The notes: generated by a model from the sequence alone, not told the origin. A stretch of 10,000 bases of DNA from Candidatus Hydrogenedens sp. (GCA_020216745.1 JAIWNQ010000051.1:1-10000); one strand, 5' to 3'. Numbered from the stretch's first letter, positions 1-7,244 are shown. Made by a program: numbers and translations.

Positions 1-559
1 TATTACCACTTGGTAGTTCTATAAAACGGGGCAAAACGGATGGAATTTCAAGAATAGCATATTTTTTGTTTTTTTGGATGTTCATTTGTATTGCAAAATA
101 GATAGCCCCATCAATAATAGGTGGTAAAGGAACTTTTTCTTGCAATAAAATAGGGACAAGGGTATGAAGTATATTTTCTTGGAAATATTCTGAAAGCCAT
201 TGTAATTCAGATGGGGATAATTCTTTTAACTCTTCATGAGTTAATATTCGAATTCCATAATTTGCTAATTCTTCAGTAATCGTCTGATAGGCTTGTCTAA
301 AACGTTCATCCAATTCTCGAGAAAAATCACCAATAACTTCAAGAAGATACGCCATTTTTTGTTCACCTAATTCAAGCCTCCTTTTAACACTTGCTACACG
401 AACCTTAAAAAATTCATCCATGTTAGAGGAAAAAATTCCAAGGAATTTTAATCGTTCTAAAAGAGGATTTCGAGAATCTTCCGCTTCCTGAAGAACCCGC
501 TCATTAAAAGATAATATAGATATTTCACGTGTATGGAATATTCGTTCTTTATTTAACAT
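1..559 (-). CDS. ppk1: Polyphosphate kinase 1, N-terminal part (partial)
   Basis: This gene reads leftwards off the window edge, and 186 codons are visible. Ppk1 reversibly polymerises the gamma-phosphate of ATP into inorganic polyphosphate. The visible part is the N-terminal domain and the start of the head domain. It contains SFNERVLQEA (residues 17-26) and NPLLERLKFLGIF followed by SSNMDEFFKVRV (31-55), which match E. coli Ppk almost position by position. Asn46 aligns with the adenine-contacting Asn45 of E. coli. The catalytic histidines lie beyond the window and cannot be checked. The family's ELSWLSFN motif reads EISILSFN here, so the usual Trp is Ile. The ATG at 559 is chosen because the conserved block begins about ten residues later and a stop lies four codons upstream; no clear Shine-Dalgarno sequence is visible. 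It follows the protease gene on the same strand after 89 bases. Confidence 0.93.
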   Translation of the reverse strand, partial: MLNKERIFHTREISILSFNERVLQEAEDSRNPLLERLKFLGIFSSNMDEFFKVRVASVKRRLELGEQKMAYLLEVIGDFSRELDERFRQAYQTITEELANYGIRILTHEELKELSPSELQWLSEYFQENILHTLVPILLQEKVPLPPIIDGAIYFAIQMNIQKNKKYAILEIPSVLPRFIELPSGN

Positions 560-582
560 AATAACAGACTAATGTTTTTATA

Positions 583-611
583 ATTATAAAGACATAAACA
601 TCTTTTACTAA
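583..611 (-). promoter_or_regulatory. Candidate promoter for ppk1
   Basis: A perfect TATAAT lies at 583-588 on the minus strand, with a weak -35 (TTAGTA, 606-611) at 17-base spacing, inside the 89-base gap between the protease stop and the ppk1 start. No terminator hairpin is visible in this gap, so ppk1 could also receive read-through from the protease gene. AT-rich DNA gives such -10 matches by chance. Confidence 0.35.
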
Positions 612-648
612 TTTAACCTATTTCCCCATCCACTATCAATCTACAAAA

Positions 649-3600
649 TTAAAAACAGAAATTATCTTCGCTTTGTCCTGGACATGGATAATATCTACCC
701 GAATTATAAATTTGAATAACACGGAGTAATTCATCAAACTCAATTTTCCAGTTTTGTGGATTATAATCTGCTGAATAAGGTGCACATTCATGGTCATCAC
801 CAATACCAGGAGAGTATCCATCTTCAACGTTATTTATATCACAATAATAACCTTCCATATTAAAAAACTGAACAACTCGCAACAGTTCTGAAAGGTTAAG
901 ATATCCATCCCGATTCAGATCTGCTGAATAATAATAAATATACTCACCTTCTGTAAATCCCTCAATTATTCCCTCACCTTCCAGCACTCCTTCACCCTCC
1001 ACTATTCCCTCTGTCGTTCCTTCTATAATTCCTTCCCCTTCTTGGCTCCCCTCGACAATCCCTTCCCCCTCTAAAATTCCCTCATTTGAACCTTCCAATA
1101 CCTTACATTCCTCATACGTCAAAAAGTCCGATATCTCAAGGTTTTCAGGAACTCCATTTCCACTTGACAATCCTGCAATAAAACTTGAACTCATACAATT
1201 AAGCCATGTAATTGCAATTCTACCGTCATAAAATAACTCCACCTGTGTATTTACCTCTCCTGAGCCATATCGCATCACTTGATAATAAGTAACAATAAAA
1301 GCATCTTTTTCAAATTGATAGATAACAGAACCACCTGCTGATGGATTTAAATCATCAAAAAACAGCGATATTCTCGGGATAGAAAAATGCCTTTCTAATG
1401 ATTCGTCATAGTCATTATCACCTCTTGTAAAGGTCAAATAACCATTACTTCCAATATAACAACTTGTATATTCAGTACCATATAGATAAACTTTGGTGCC
1501 TAATGGAAATTCAAGAAAATAAAAACTATCATCCCCCAATGTTATAGGAGTTGCGTTTCCTGTATCTCTCATAAAATTAGTTACATCTTCCTTACATGCC
1601 GAATAATAATCAGGTGAATTATCAGGTGTAAAAACAATCCGATTGTAAGAAATAGGGACTGTATCAACTATGGTGCTTTGATAATTATATGTAAAATAAT
1701 CAGGTTGCATGAGAGTCTGGAAAAACGAACAATCACTGGTATAACTATTTCCAGCACGGTCAACTAAAGTAACCCTGTAAAAATATTTCGTATCTGGAGT
1801 TAGTCCTGTTAGTAAAATTTTATGGTCTGTAGTCCACATTATCGACTCTTCATGATTTGGGAAAGGAGTAGAACAAAGCAATCCATACTCAAATCTGACA
1901 TTACTATTTTCATTTGTTTGAATCTGAAATTCAGAACTCCGAGTTGAAGGAAAAGCGTTTAATTGTAGTAATTCTGGTGGAAATGCATCTATATTGGCTT
2001 CTGCAACTTTTATCTGTGAAATCCCTTCATCTGTATGTTCATCATAATATTCTGCGGAAATTATTCCTTCATGGATAACAGATAGCATTCCATCATTTTG
2101 TCCCGTGTTAGTTGTAGTTAATTGAATTGTTCCCTGAAACAAACCTGGTATTTCTTTTTCAATTAATTGCATCTGTTCCGAATCACCACTTGTCGATGTT
2201 ATTGACAAGTCTATTGATTGTTGTCCTGCCAAGTCAGCATCTGAAAGCGTCAACATCGCAAGAGATGAAGCGGTATATACTGACTTGTCCCAAATAACAC
2301 TCCCATCAGACCCCGGTACAACTGGAATCTCTACCTGAATCGGATAAATTGGATTCCCTGTTACGGTTAGAGTAAGCGTAGGAACAAGTCCCGGAGGAGA
2401 TAACTGAATTAAATTGTTTCCAAACACAGTTAAACCAGCCCCAAATAATGTCGTAGAATTACTCAAAGTTGCAGAGGCATTTTCCCATTCAATATATAAG
2501 GGGAATGGCAATCCATCGGGACTTACAGATATATTATAGTTTATAACAGGGTTCTGTAACTCCCCTATCCATATTTCAGTAGAGGGGTCTCCCAAAATAT
2601 TATACATCTCAAAGTAATATTGTGTTGTACCTATATTGCCGTAAAAATTAAAGAATTTTAATTTACCTGCAAGTATCATTCCAGCCGTCCATGTTTTATT
2701 CTCAAAAAAACTTTGAATAATATATTTTTCCAATACATCGTCTTCATCCCAATATGAAGATTCTGAACTCCCGAAAAATCCCACACCTCCAGCTGGAACC
2801 CGTTGCCATGTTTCACCAAAACATTCAGGTCTTCCAAATTGACCAGTTTCGCATGCAAAACTCAATACCCAAGGATATACTGTATTAGATAAAGAATTTA
2901 AATTATCTTGCGTAATTGCAGGCCCGTCTTGCCATTCGGTTTCAGAACCATGCCCCGAATAGACAATCCAACCCCTCCCCTCATTAATAGCTGACAAGAC
3001 ATCAGAAGTAGTTGCATTATATGTTACTGTATATAATTTTTGTGTAGCGAAACCTTTAGGCGAAAAATAATTCGTTATCACATAATTATGCGTTTGCTCG
3101 GTCACTTCATAATGGTCAACACCTGTTAAAAAAGAAGCCTTTAAATACCAAGGTGTGGATAGTGCCCATTGTGCCTTTTCATATTGAAGAATTTTATTAA
3201 TAGCATTATCTAAATTCGCTATTGTAGATGCACTAATCCGACCAATCCATAAATCGGGTGTATAGTATTCATCACCATCTACAATCGAATAATATAAATC
3301 AGTAACAGGATTATAATAAGCATAACCTTGCTGTGCAGGTATATAATTTGCGTCACCTACTAAAACTACAAATGAAGGAGGAATTTCCCAACTTTCATAA
3401 GCCTGTTTTATATAGTTTCGAATTAATGTCGAATTTAATCCAATATCTGCTACATTCTTAACTGTTATTATAAAACCCCTCTGTGTCTTCCATTGTATCC
3501 ATTCATTCAGTTTGCTACTATTAATAAAATTAGACCCTACAATAACGAGCATTCCTGTCGGTATTGTGTAGTTACTTGCTATTTTCTCTTTACTTGTATC

Positions 3601-4266
3601 AGAAAGATTATTTACTATCAAAGGCTTCCATAAATCATCAACGTATTTTGATTCATACTTTTTATCTCGTACCTTTAGAGACTTGGCATTATCCCAACGA
3701 ACGGAAATATTTACATTACGTCTTAAAAATATTTTATTTTCTGAAGGAATATAATGAATTGGGTAATATGAAATTTGGTATAAATTCTTTCCACGGACTA
3801 CCCCGAAAGGCTCAAGGGTTATGGTCTCTCTTCCATATTCTTTTCCTTGTTCGTATGCACTGGAATAGATAATAAATTTAGGTTTTTCTTTACCGATAGA
3901 TTTTTCCCATGGAGGTTGAACTGGATAAACAGGATAAAGCAATTCTTTCTCTTCTTTAATAGATATAACTTCGTAAACAAAAGATACATTTTTCACATTA
4001 ACTGGAACTTCTATCAATCGACGCAATACTGGAATTTCAGGATAACCTTCAGAACCCTCTATACCCATATCACAGATTTCCAGACGAGAAAATATCTGTT
4101 TATCGATATTCTGCTCTTTTATCTCTATATCTGAAACCAACTGTATATTTATATCACAACCTGAAACAAGAGGCGTCGATTGAATATGAACTTCTGTTGA
4201 AGCATCATAGGAGAAAATAAAAAAAAGACATATACAACCGATTAAACATTCTTTTTTATATAACAT
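649..4266 (-). CDS. Secreted gingipain-like C25 cysteine protease with dockerin-like C-terminus
   Basis: This 1205-residue protein is probably an exported endopeptidase. A Sec signal peptide spans about residues 1-24 (MLYKKE, then a hydrophobic core CLIGCICLFFIF). Residues 27-235 resemble the C25 propeptide. Residues 236-567 are the catalytic domain: His439 in YSGHGSETEW and Cys472 in FACETGQF, followed by CFGE and GSSESSYWDED. The His-Cys gap of 33 residues equals that of RgpB (His211/Cys244). An Ig-like C25 C-terminal region follows (about 570-650), then a beta domain with LTLSDADL (672-679), an FnIII-like domain (about 765-852, GLTPDTKYFYRV), and a nidogen-like beta region (about 908-1045, IGSNGYLTF, FFDDLNPSAGG). 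A Glu-Gly linker (1058-1108) leads to a paired dockerin-like module (1114-1205). Cleavage specificity cannot be read from the sequence. The SD AAGGAG (4281-4286) is 14 bases from the ATG, which is long, but no alternative start lies between them in frame. Confidence 0.93.
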   Translation of the reverse strand: MLYKKECLIGCICLFFIFSYDASTEVHIQSTPLVSGCDINIQLVSDIEIKEQNIDKQIFSRLEICDMGIEGSEGYPEIPVLRRLIEVPVNVKNVSFVYEVISIKEEKELLYPVYPVQPPWEKSIGKEKPKFIIYSSAYEQGKEYGRETITLEPFGVVRGKNLYQISYYPIHYIPSENKIFLRRNVNISVRWDNAKSLKVRDKKYESKYVDDLWKPLIVNNLSDTSKEKIASNYTIPTGMLVIVGSNFINSSKLNEWIQWKTQRGFIITVKNVADIGLNSTLIRNYIKQAYESWEIPPSFVVLVGDANYIPAQQGYAYYNPVTDLYYSIVDGDEYYTPDLWIGRISASTIANLDNAINKILQYEKAQWALSTPWYLKASFLTGVDHYEVTEQTHNYVITNYFSPKGFATQKLYTVTYNATTSDVLSAINEGRGWIVYSGHGSETEWQDGPAITQDNLNSLSNTVYPWVLSFACETGQFGRPECFGETWQRVPAGGVGFFGSSESSYWDEDDVLEKYIIQSFFENKTWTAGMILAGKLKFFNFYGNIGTTQYYFEMYNILGDPSTEIWIGELQNPVINYNISVSPDGLPFPLYIEWENASATLSNSTTLFGAGLTVFGNNLIQLSPPGLVPTLTLTVTGNPIYPIQVEIPVVPGSDGSVIWDKSVYTASSLAMLTLSDADLAGQQSIDLSITSTSGDSEQMQLIEKEIPGLFQGTIQLTTTNTGQNDGMLSVIHEGIISAEYYDEHTDEGISQIKVAEANIDAFPPELLQLNAFPSTRSSEFQIQTNENSNVRFEYGLLCSTPFPNHEESIMWTTDHKILLTGLTPDTKYFYRVTLVDRAGNSYTSDCSFFQTLMQPDYFTYNYQSTIVDTVPISYNRIVFTPDNSPDYYSACKEDVTNFMRDTGNATPITLGDDSFYFLEFPLGTKVYLYGTEYTSCYIGSNGYLTFTRGDNDYDESLERHFSIPRISLFFDDLNPSAGGSVIYQFEKDAFIVTYYQVMRYGSGEVNTQVELFYDGRIAITWLNCMSSSFIAGLSSGNGVPENLEISDFLTYEECKVLEGSNEGILEGEGIVEGSQEGEGIIEGTTEGIVEGEGVLEGEGIIEGFTEGEYIYYYSADLNRDGYLNLSELLRVVQFFNMEGYYCDINNVEDGYSPGIGDDHECAPYSADYNPQNWKIEFDELLRVIQIYNSGRYYPCPGQSEDNFCF
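652..927 (-). other. Paired dockerin-like/EF-hand module (protease C-terminus)
   Basis: Residues 1114-1205 hold two related segments. The first, SADLNRDGYLNLSELLRVVQ (1114-1133), contains a complete 12-position EF-hand loop with Asp1116, Asn1118, Asp1120, Asn1124 and Glu1127. The second (1165-1188, SADYNPQNWKIEFDELLRV and so on) has the same frame, but its loop is one residue longer and lacks the third Asp, so calcium binding is doubtful. Both end in ELLRVxQxxN. Cysteines 1142, 1161, 1195 and 1204 could form disulfides. Dockerin I modules also have duplicated Ca loops, but the helix sequence here is not a standard cellulosomal dockerin. A cell-surface sorting or docking role is inferred. Confidence 0.7.
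943..1095 (-). repeat. Glu-Gly-rich repeat linker inside the protease gene
   Basis: Residues 1058-1108 of the protease are built from short imperfect units such as EGEGI, IVEG, ILEGEG and EGSQEGEG, about 50 residues with almost no other side chains. On the plus strand the DNA shows recurring CCTTC/CCCTC words. The stretch is acidic and probably extended, separating the beta domains from the C-terminal dockerin-like module. Such tracts often vary in copy number between strains; that part is inference. Confidence 0.85.
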
Positions 4267-4310
4267 CCGAACAACTCTTACTCCTTCTTACAAATTACAT
4301 TCCTATTAAA

Positions 4311-4319
4311 ATTATACCA
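4311..4319 (-). promoter_or_regulatory. Extended -10 promoter candidate for the C25 protease
   Basis: On the minus strand the sequence TGGTATAAT (4319 to 4311) is a perfect extended -10 element, with no convincing -35 upstream. It sits between the HU terminator and the protease start and would give a leader of about 38 bases containing the AAGGAG at 4281-4286. Confidence 0.55.
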
Positions 4320-4342
4320 CAATATCACCATATTTATTCCTG

Positions 4343-4384
4343 AAAAAAAATATTACTGCAGTCTTTTACAGACTGCAGTAATAT
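4343..4384 (-). terminator. Strong intrinsic terminator after the HU gene
   Basis: A perfect inverted repeat of 15 base pairs (arms 4350-4364 and 4370-4384, arm core TTACTGCAGTC) encloses a five-base loop. Read on the minus strand it is followed by eight T residues (4350 down to 4343, the first T also able to pair as the last stem base). It lies 30 bases downstream of the HU stop codon and separates that transcript from the protease gene. The plus strand has no T run after the stem, so it is one-directional. Confidence 0.92.
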
Positions 4385-4413
4385 ATATAGTATTGAAAAA
4401 ATTGTATACTACA

Positions 4414-4728
4414 TTACTTTTTTTGTGGAACAACTGCGTCTTTTGCCGCTTTAGCAATTCTGAATTTCAATACTTTCTTTGCAGGGACTTTCATCTTCTC
4501 TTTGGTCTGTGGATTGATTTGGATGCGAGCCTTACGCTGTACTACAACAAGCTTGCCCAATCCGGGAATGACAAAACCTGCAGGAGCCTGAGCATAAGCC
4601 AGCTCGACTAACTTTTGAAGAAGTTCATTAACTGTCTTCTTGGTTAGCCCTGTCTCTTCAGCGAGTAGTTGAAGGATTTGAGCTTTGGTCAAAGGCTTAT
4701 CACCTTCTTTTGCTTTTTTGAATGGCAT
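4414..4728 (-). CDS. HU/IHF-family DNA-binding protein
   Basis: This 104-residue nucleoid-associated protein would bind and bend DNA as a dimer. After a short basic N-terminal extension (MPFKKAKEGDK, about 11 residues more than classical 90-residue HU) come the dimerisation helices (LTKAQILQLLAEETGL, then KKTVNELLQKLVELAYA), then VIPGLGKLVV (53-62) in place of the usual GFGTF turn. The DNA-binding arm reads RKARIQINPQT (65-75) and carries the conserved intercalating proline, Pro73. The tail ends in PQKK. The start is supported by GGAGG (4736-4740) seven bases upstream. The gene is a single transcription unit with its own leader hairpin upstream and terminator downstream, and is divergent from the comB-like gene. 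Sequence alone does not decide between HU and IHF function. Confidence 0.95.
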   Translation of the reverse strand: MPFKKAKEGDKPLTKAQILQLLAEETGLTKKTVNELLQKLVELAYAQAPAGFVIPGLGKLVVVQRKARIQINPQTKEKMKVPAKKVLKFRIAKAAKDAVVPQKK

Positions 4729-4764
4729 ATTTGTTCCTCCAGTGGGTTACTCCCCATCGTTTTT

Positions 4765-4811
4765 GTTGGCTCCATGAATATTGCAACTGGCAATATCCAA
4801 TCAACGCCAAC
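4765..4811 (-). promoter_or_regulatory. Two-tier hairpin in the HU gene leader
   Basis: Read on the minus strand, an outer six-base-pair stem (GTTGGC 4811-4806 with GCCAAC 4770-4765) encloses an inner nine-pair stem with one G-U pair (GGATATTGC 4798-4790 with GCAATATTC 4784-4776) and a five-base loop CAGTT. The internal loop is 7 and 5 bases. A repeated AAAAACG word flanks both outer arms on the minus strand (4817-4811 and 4764-4758). It ends 36 bases before the start codon, so it lies in the 5' untranslated region if the promoter at 4832-4860 is correct. It could be a regulatory RNA fold or a DNA operator. Confidence 0.5.
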
Positions 4812-4831
4812 GTTTTTACTGTAATATATGT

Positions 4832-4860
4832 AAGATATACAATTTAAACTCAAAAATCAA
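4832..4860 (-). promoter_or_regulatory. Candidate promoter for the HU gene
   Basis: TTGATT (4855-4860) and TATCTT (4832-4837) are separated by 17 bases on the minus strand. This would give a start site near 4825 and a leader of roughly 95 bases that includes the two-tier hairpin. An alternative -10, TATATT, lies at 4823-4828. The region is very AT-rich, so the choice is tentative. Confidence 0.45.
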
Positions 4861-4878
4861 ATTGGAAAGTACCTTTTT

Positions 4879-4906
4879 TTGATTTTTTTATTTAATAAAT
4901 TAAATT
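4879..4906 (+). promoter_or_regulatory. Candidate promoter for the comB-like gene
   Basis: TTGATT (4879-4884) and TAAATT (4901-4906) are 16 bases apart, pointing right, with a predicted start near 4913 and a short leader. The ribosome-binding site GGAAGG (4926-4931) follows, eight bases before the ATG. Divergent to the HU promoter. Confidence 0.35.
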
Positions 4907-4939
4907 ATTTCAAAAATAAAGAATCGGAAGGTTATTTTT

Positions 4940-5674
4940 ATGTTAGCTCACATTATCCAAGGTAGAGAAGGTTGCATTTACGGTAAAGAAAATCATTTAG
5001 GTATTATTATTGTAGACGCATTAAGAGCAAGTGCTACAGCATCCATGCTTCTTCATCATGGAGCCACCAAAATATTCACAGTTGCTGAAGTAGATACCGC
5101 ACGACAACTAAAACATATTTTTCCAAACGCTCTCTTGTATGGTGAAAGAAATGGCCTTCCACCAGAAGGGTTTAATTTTGGAAACAGCCCACAGGAAACG
5201 GTATATGCCAAGGGGAAAGAAGTTATTTTTACTACAACAACAGGAGCACGCTTACTATTTGAAGCATATAGAAGAGATGTCCCTTTTATAATTATGTCTA
5301 CTACAATCAATGCTAAAGCAACCATTCAATTTCTAAAAAAACAAAATAAAGATTTTGTAATAGTTCCTGCAGGATTATTCGATACCCCTGAATTCTCTGC
5401 TCAAGAAGACTGGGTAAGTGCAAGTTTCATTCTTCAGCAATTGGAAATATCGATAGGTTGTGGAAGAGATATATTTGAATACTGGGTAAAAAGAATTGAA
5501 AAAGAAGGTATTAAGAAATTATTTCAAACAGCACCACATGCTGATAAATTAAGAACCATCGGACTTAAAAAAGATATATATTGGTGTGCCAGAACAAACA
5601 TAACCAACTCAATACCTATAGTCACAGGAATAGAAACAAATTATTTAATCCTTGAAAATGCACACATCCCATAA
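4940..5674 (+). CDS. comB: ComB-family 2-phosphosulfolactate phosphatase
   Basis: The 244-residue protein matches the ComB family along its length. ComB is a Mg-dependent phosphatase that removes phosphate from 2-phosphosulfolactate to give sulfolactate, the second step of coenzyme M synthesis in methanogens; homologues are also widespread in bacteria that do not make coenzyme M. Visible family motifs are VDALRAS (25-31), GERNGLPPEGFNFGNSP (68-84), TTTTGARLL (98-106, usually TTNGTRAL), EDWVSASFI (156-164) and APHADKLRTIGL with KDIYWCA (198-217), which match the family's C-terminal block. Length is normal for the family. The ATG is supported by GGAAGG eight bases upstream. The real bacterial substrate is unknown, and no comA, comC or sulfolactate gene is in view. 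It converges on the next gene with 16 bases between stops and no hairpin. Confidence 0.88.
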   Translation: MLAHIIQGREGCIYGKENHLGIIIVDALRASATASMLLHHGATKIFTVAEVDTARQLKHIFPNALLYGERNGLPPEGFNFGNSPQETVYAKGKEVIFTTTTGARLLFEAYRRDVPFIIMSTTINAKATIQFLKKQNKDFVIVPAGLFDTPEFSAQEDWVSASFILQQLEISIGCGRDIFEYWVKRIEKEGIKKLFQTAPHADKLRTIGLKKDIYWCARTNITNSIPIVTGIETNYLILENAHIP

Positions 5675-5690
5675 CACAGACACAAACTAT

Positions 5691-6158
5691 CTACTCTGGT
5701 TGGTAGCCTTCTGGAGATTTTGTAAGTATCGCCCATGAAGCTTTATCTATCCATTCATACAATTTCTCAACCCCCAATCCAAGTGCATACCAGGCAGGAG
5801 CATAAAGTAAGGTTATTTGTCCATGAAGATTATAGCGAAGATGGGAATAATCCCAAATTTTTAACCCTATAACCTTGTGAAAGATGATACCTGAGACATA
5901 CTCAACAAAAAATATACCTATCATATAAACAAATGCCCTCAATGGTAATGGAACCTTATTTGCTTTCAAGGGATTCCTTAACCACGGAGTTACAATACCC
6001 AATAAACCATAATCAATCATCATCCATGGCGAGGTATGCCCATATAAATTAATTTCACCATGTTTAATTAAATCTCCGAAACTTGTAAAAAAGACCTCCA
6101 TCACCAATCCTAACAATGCAAAAATAATAAACCGTACTATAGACCTACGATAATCCAT
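5691..6158 (-). CDS. Small multi-pass membrane protein, CmpB-like (putative ABC-transporter type IV family)
   Basis: This 155-residue integral membrane protein has about four hydrophobic segments, near residues 8-27, 45-60, 75-98 and 115-132. The block FVEYVSGIIF (84-93) followed by GLKIWDYSHLRYNLHGQ (98-114) matches the E-Y-x-x-G ... WDYS ... N-x-x-G signature of the family annotated as putative ABC-transporter type IV (ABC_trans_CmpB, PF06541, from memory). That name is historical: no ATP-binding partner is nearby and no transport function is shown. The start has AAAGGAGA five bases upstream. Its tail converges on comB. The loss or gain of function of this family cannot be judged from sequence. 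Confidence 0.75.
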   Translation of the reverse strand: MDYRRSIVRFIIFALLGLVMEVFFTSFGDLIKHGEINLYGHTSPWMMIDYGLLGIVTPWLRNPLKANKVPLPLRAFVYMIGIFFVEYVSGIIFHKVIGLKIWDYSHLRYNLHGQITLLYAPAWYALGLGVEKLYEWIDKASWAILTKSPEGYQPE

Positions 6159-6237
6159 AATATCTCCTTTCCTTTTATAATAAACCTAAAAAGAACTATA
6201 GTTTACTTAACTTAGGAGCCTGCCTGCATATTTATTT

Positions 6238-6265
6238 ATCATACCCACTATAAAATTATTTCAAA
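6238..6265 (-). promoter_or_regulatory. Weak promoter candidate for the membrane protein gene
   Basis: TATGAT (6238-6243) with TTTGAA (6260-6265) at 16 bases, or TTGAAA at 15, lies in the 180-base gap after xerD. I see no convincing terminator or other element in this gap, only a short palindrome GATTATAATC at 6306-6315. Confidence 0.3.
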
Positions 6266-6338
6266 AAAATCCATTTATGATGCCTTACTATTCATTTTTT
6301 CACACGATTATAATCTGTTTTATAAATCACAAATAGGA

Positions 6339-7244
6339 TTATGCTCGGGGATGAGCATCCTTATGGGCTCGAGTTATCCGTTCTACACTTACATGTGTGT
6401 AAATCTGAGTAGTAGAGATATTTGAATGTCCTAACAATTCTTGAACAACCCTCAAATCGGCACCTCTGTTAAGTAAATGGGTAGCAAACGTATGTCTAAA
6501 TGTATGCGGAGTCACCTTTTTTGACAAACCTGCTAACATTGCATATTGCTTCACTATCCGCCACAATGTCGTCCTGCCCATTTGTTTGCCCGACCTTGAT
6601 ACAAATATACATGTAGTCTTAACATTCCCAGTATTTCTAACAGATAACCATTCTTGAAGTCGGGAAATCGCCTTACTACCTAACGGAACAATACGTACCT
6701 TATCCCCTTTCCCTCGCACTCTTAATAAACCCTCATTCAAAACAATATCTTGGATACTAATCTTTGATAGTTCACTTATCCTTAAACCACAAGAATAAAA
6801 TAATTCTAAAATAGCAAGGTCCCTTTCTTTATTCTTCTTTGTAGTTTCCGCCACCTTAAAGATTTGCTCTATTTCGCCTTCTGTCATAAAATGGGGTAGT
6901 TTCTGAGATAAATGAGGAGTATCTATAACATCAATAGGGTTCGTATCCACTATTTGCTCATCACATAAAAATCGATAAAAACCTCTTAATGTGCTGAGAT
7001 GCTGAGCTATAGAACGCGTAGATAGTCCTCGTTTTTGAAGATTAAGTAAATATTCAAGTATTAAAGCAGAATCAACTTTTTCCAAACCATTTATATGCTT
7101 CTCATACAAAAAATCGAGAAAAGAAAGCAAGTTTCTTTTATATGTATCTAATGTGTTTTCAGAAAGTCCCCATTCAAAAACAGCAAGCTCAAGAAAATAA
7201 TCTATCAAATTGACGAATTTGGTTTCTTTTTCATTCGGATTCAT
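6339..7244 (-). CDS. xerD: Tyrosine recombinase XerD
   Basis: A 301-residue site-specific recombinase that, with XerC, normally resolves chromosome dimers at dif near the replication terminus. The N-terminal SAM-like core-binding domain covers about residues 10-100 and the catalytic domain about 115-295. The full catalytic set is visible: Arg155 (CGLRISEL), Lys179 (GKGDK), His247 and Arg250 (PHTFRHTFATH), His273 (LLGHSNISTTQ) and nucleophile Tyr282 (IYTHV). Spacing between His247, His273 and Tyr282 equals that of E. coli XerD. The ending HPRA and length near 300 favour XerD over XerC or a phage integrase. It is the last gene of the operon. Its ATG lies inside the preceding gene (14-base overlap), with GGAG 12 bases upstream, so translation is probably coupled. 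No dif-like site was found in the window. Confidence 0.95.
   Translation of the reverse strand: MNPNEKETKFVNLIDYFLELAVFEWGLSENTLDTYKRNLLSFLDFLYEKHINGLEKVDSALILEYLLNLQKRGLSTRSIAQHLSTLRGFYRFLCDEQIVDTNPIDVIDTPHLSQKLPHFMTEGEIEQIFKVAETTKKNKERDLAILELFYSCGLRISELSKISIQDIVLNEGLLRVRGKGDKVRIVPLGSKAISRLQEWLSVRNTGNVKTTCIFVSRSGKQMGRTTLWRIVKQYAMLAGLSKKVTPHTFRHTFATHLLNRGADLRVVQELLGHSNISTTQIYTHVSVERITRAHKDAHPRA

Noticed and set aside
943..1095. Possible CRISPR or DNA-level tandem array
   Set aside because: The repeated words are short, irregular and in frame, and translate to the Glu-Gly linker; no repeat-spacer periodicity.
3564..4134. Open frames on the plus strand opposite the 5' part of the protease gene
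   Set aside because: They lie wholly antisense to a gene with clear domain matches, have skewed composition (Phe/Tyr/Leu-rich), and lack family motifs or ribosome-binding sites.
4234..4245. Lipobox-like LIGC at residues 8-11 of the protease
   Set aside because: Only seven residues precede it and the hydrophobic core lies after the cysteine, so lipoprotein processing there is not credible; an ordinary signal peptide fits better.
6339..7244. xerD as a phage or integron integrase marking a mobile element
   Set aside because: Length, HPRA ending and catalytic spacing match chromosomal XerD, it sits in a housekeeping operon, and no attachment repeats or cargo genes are visible.
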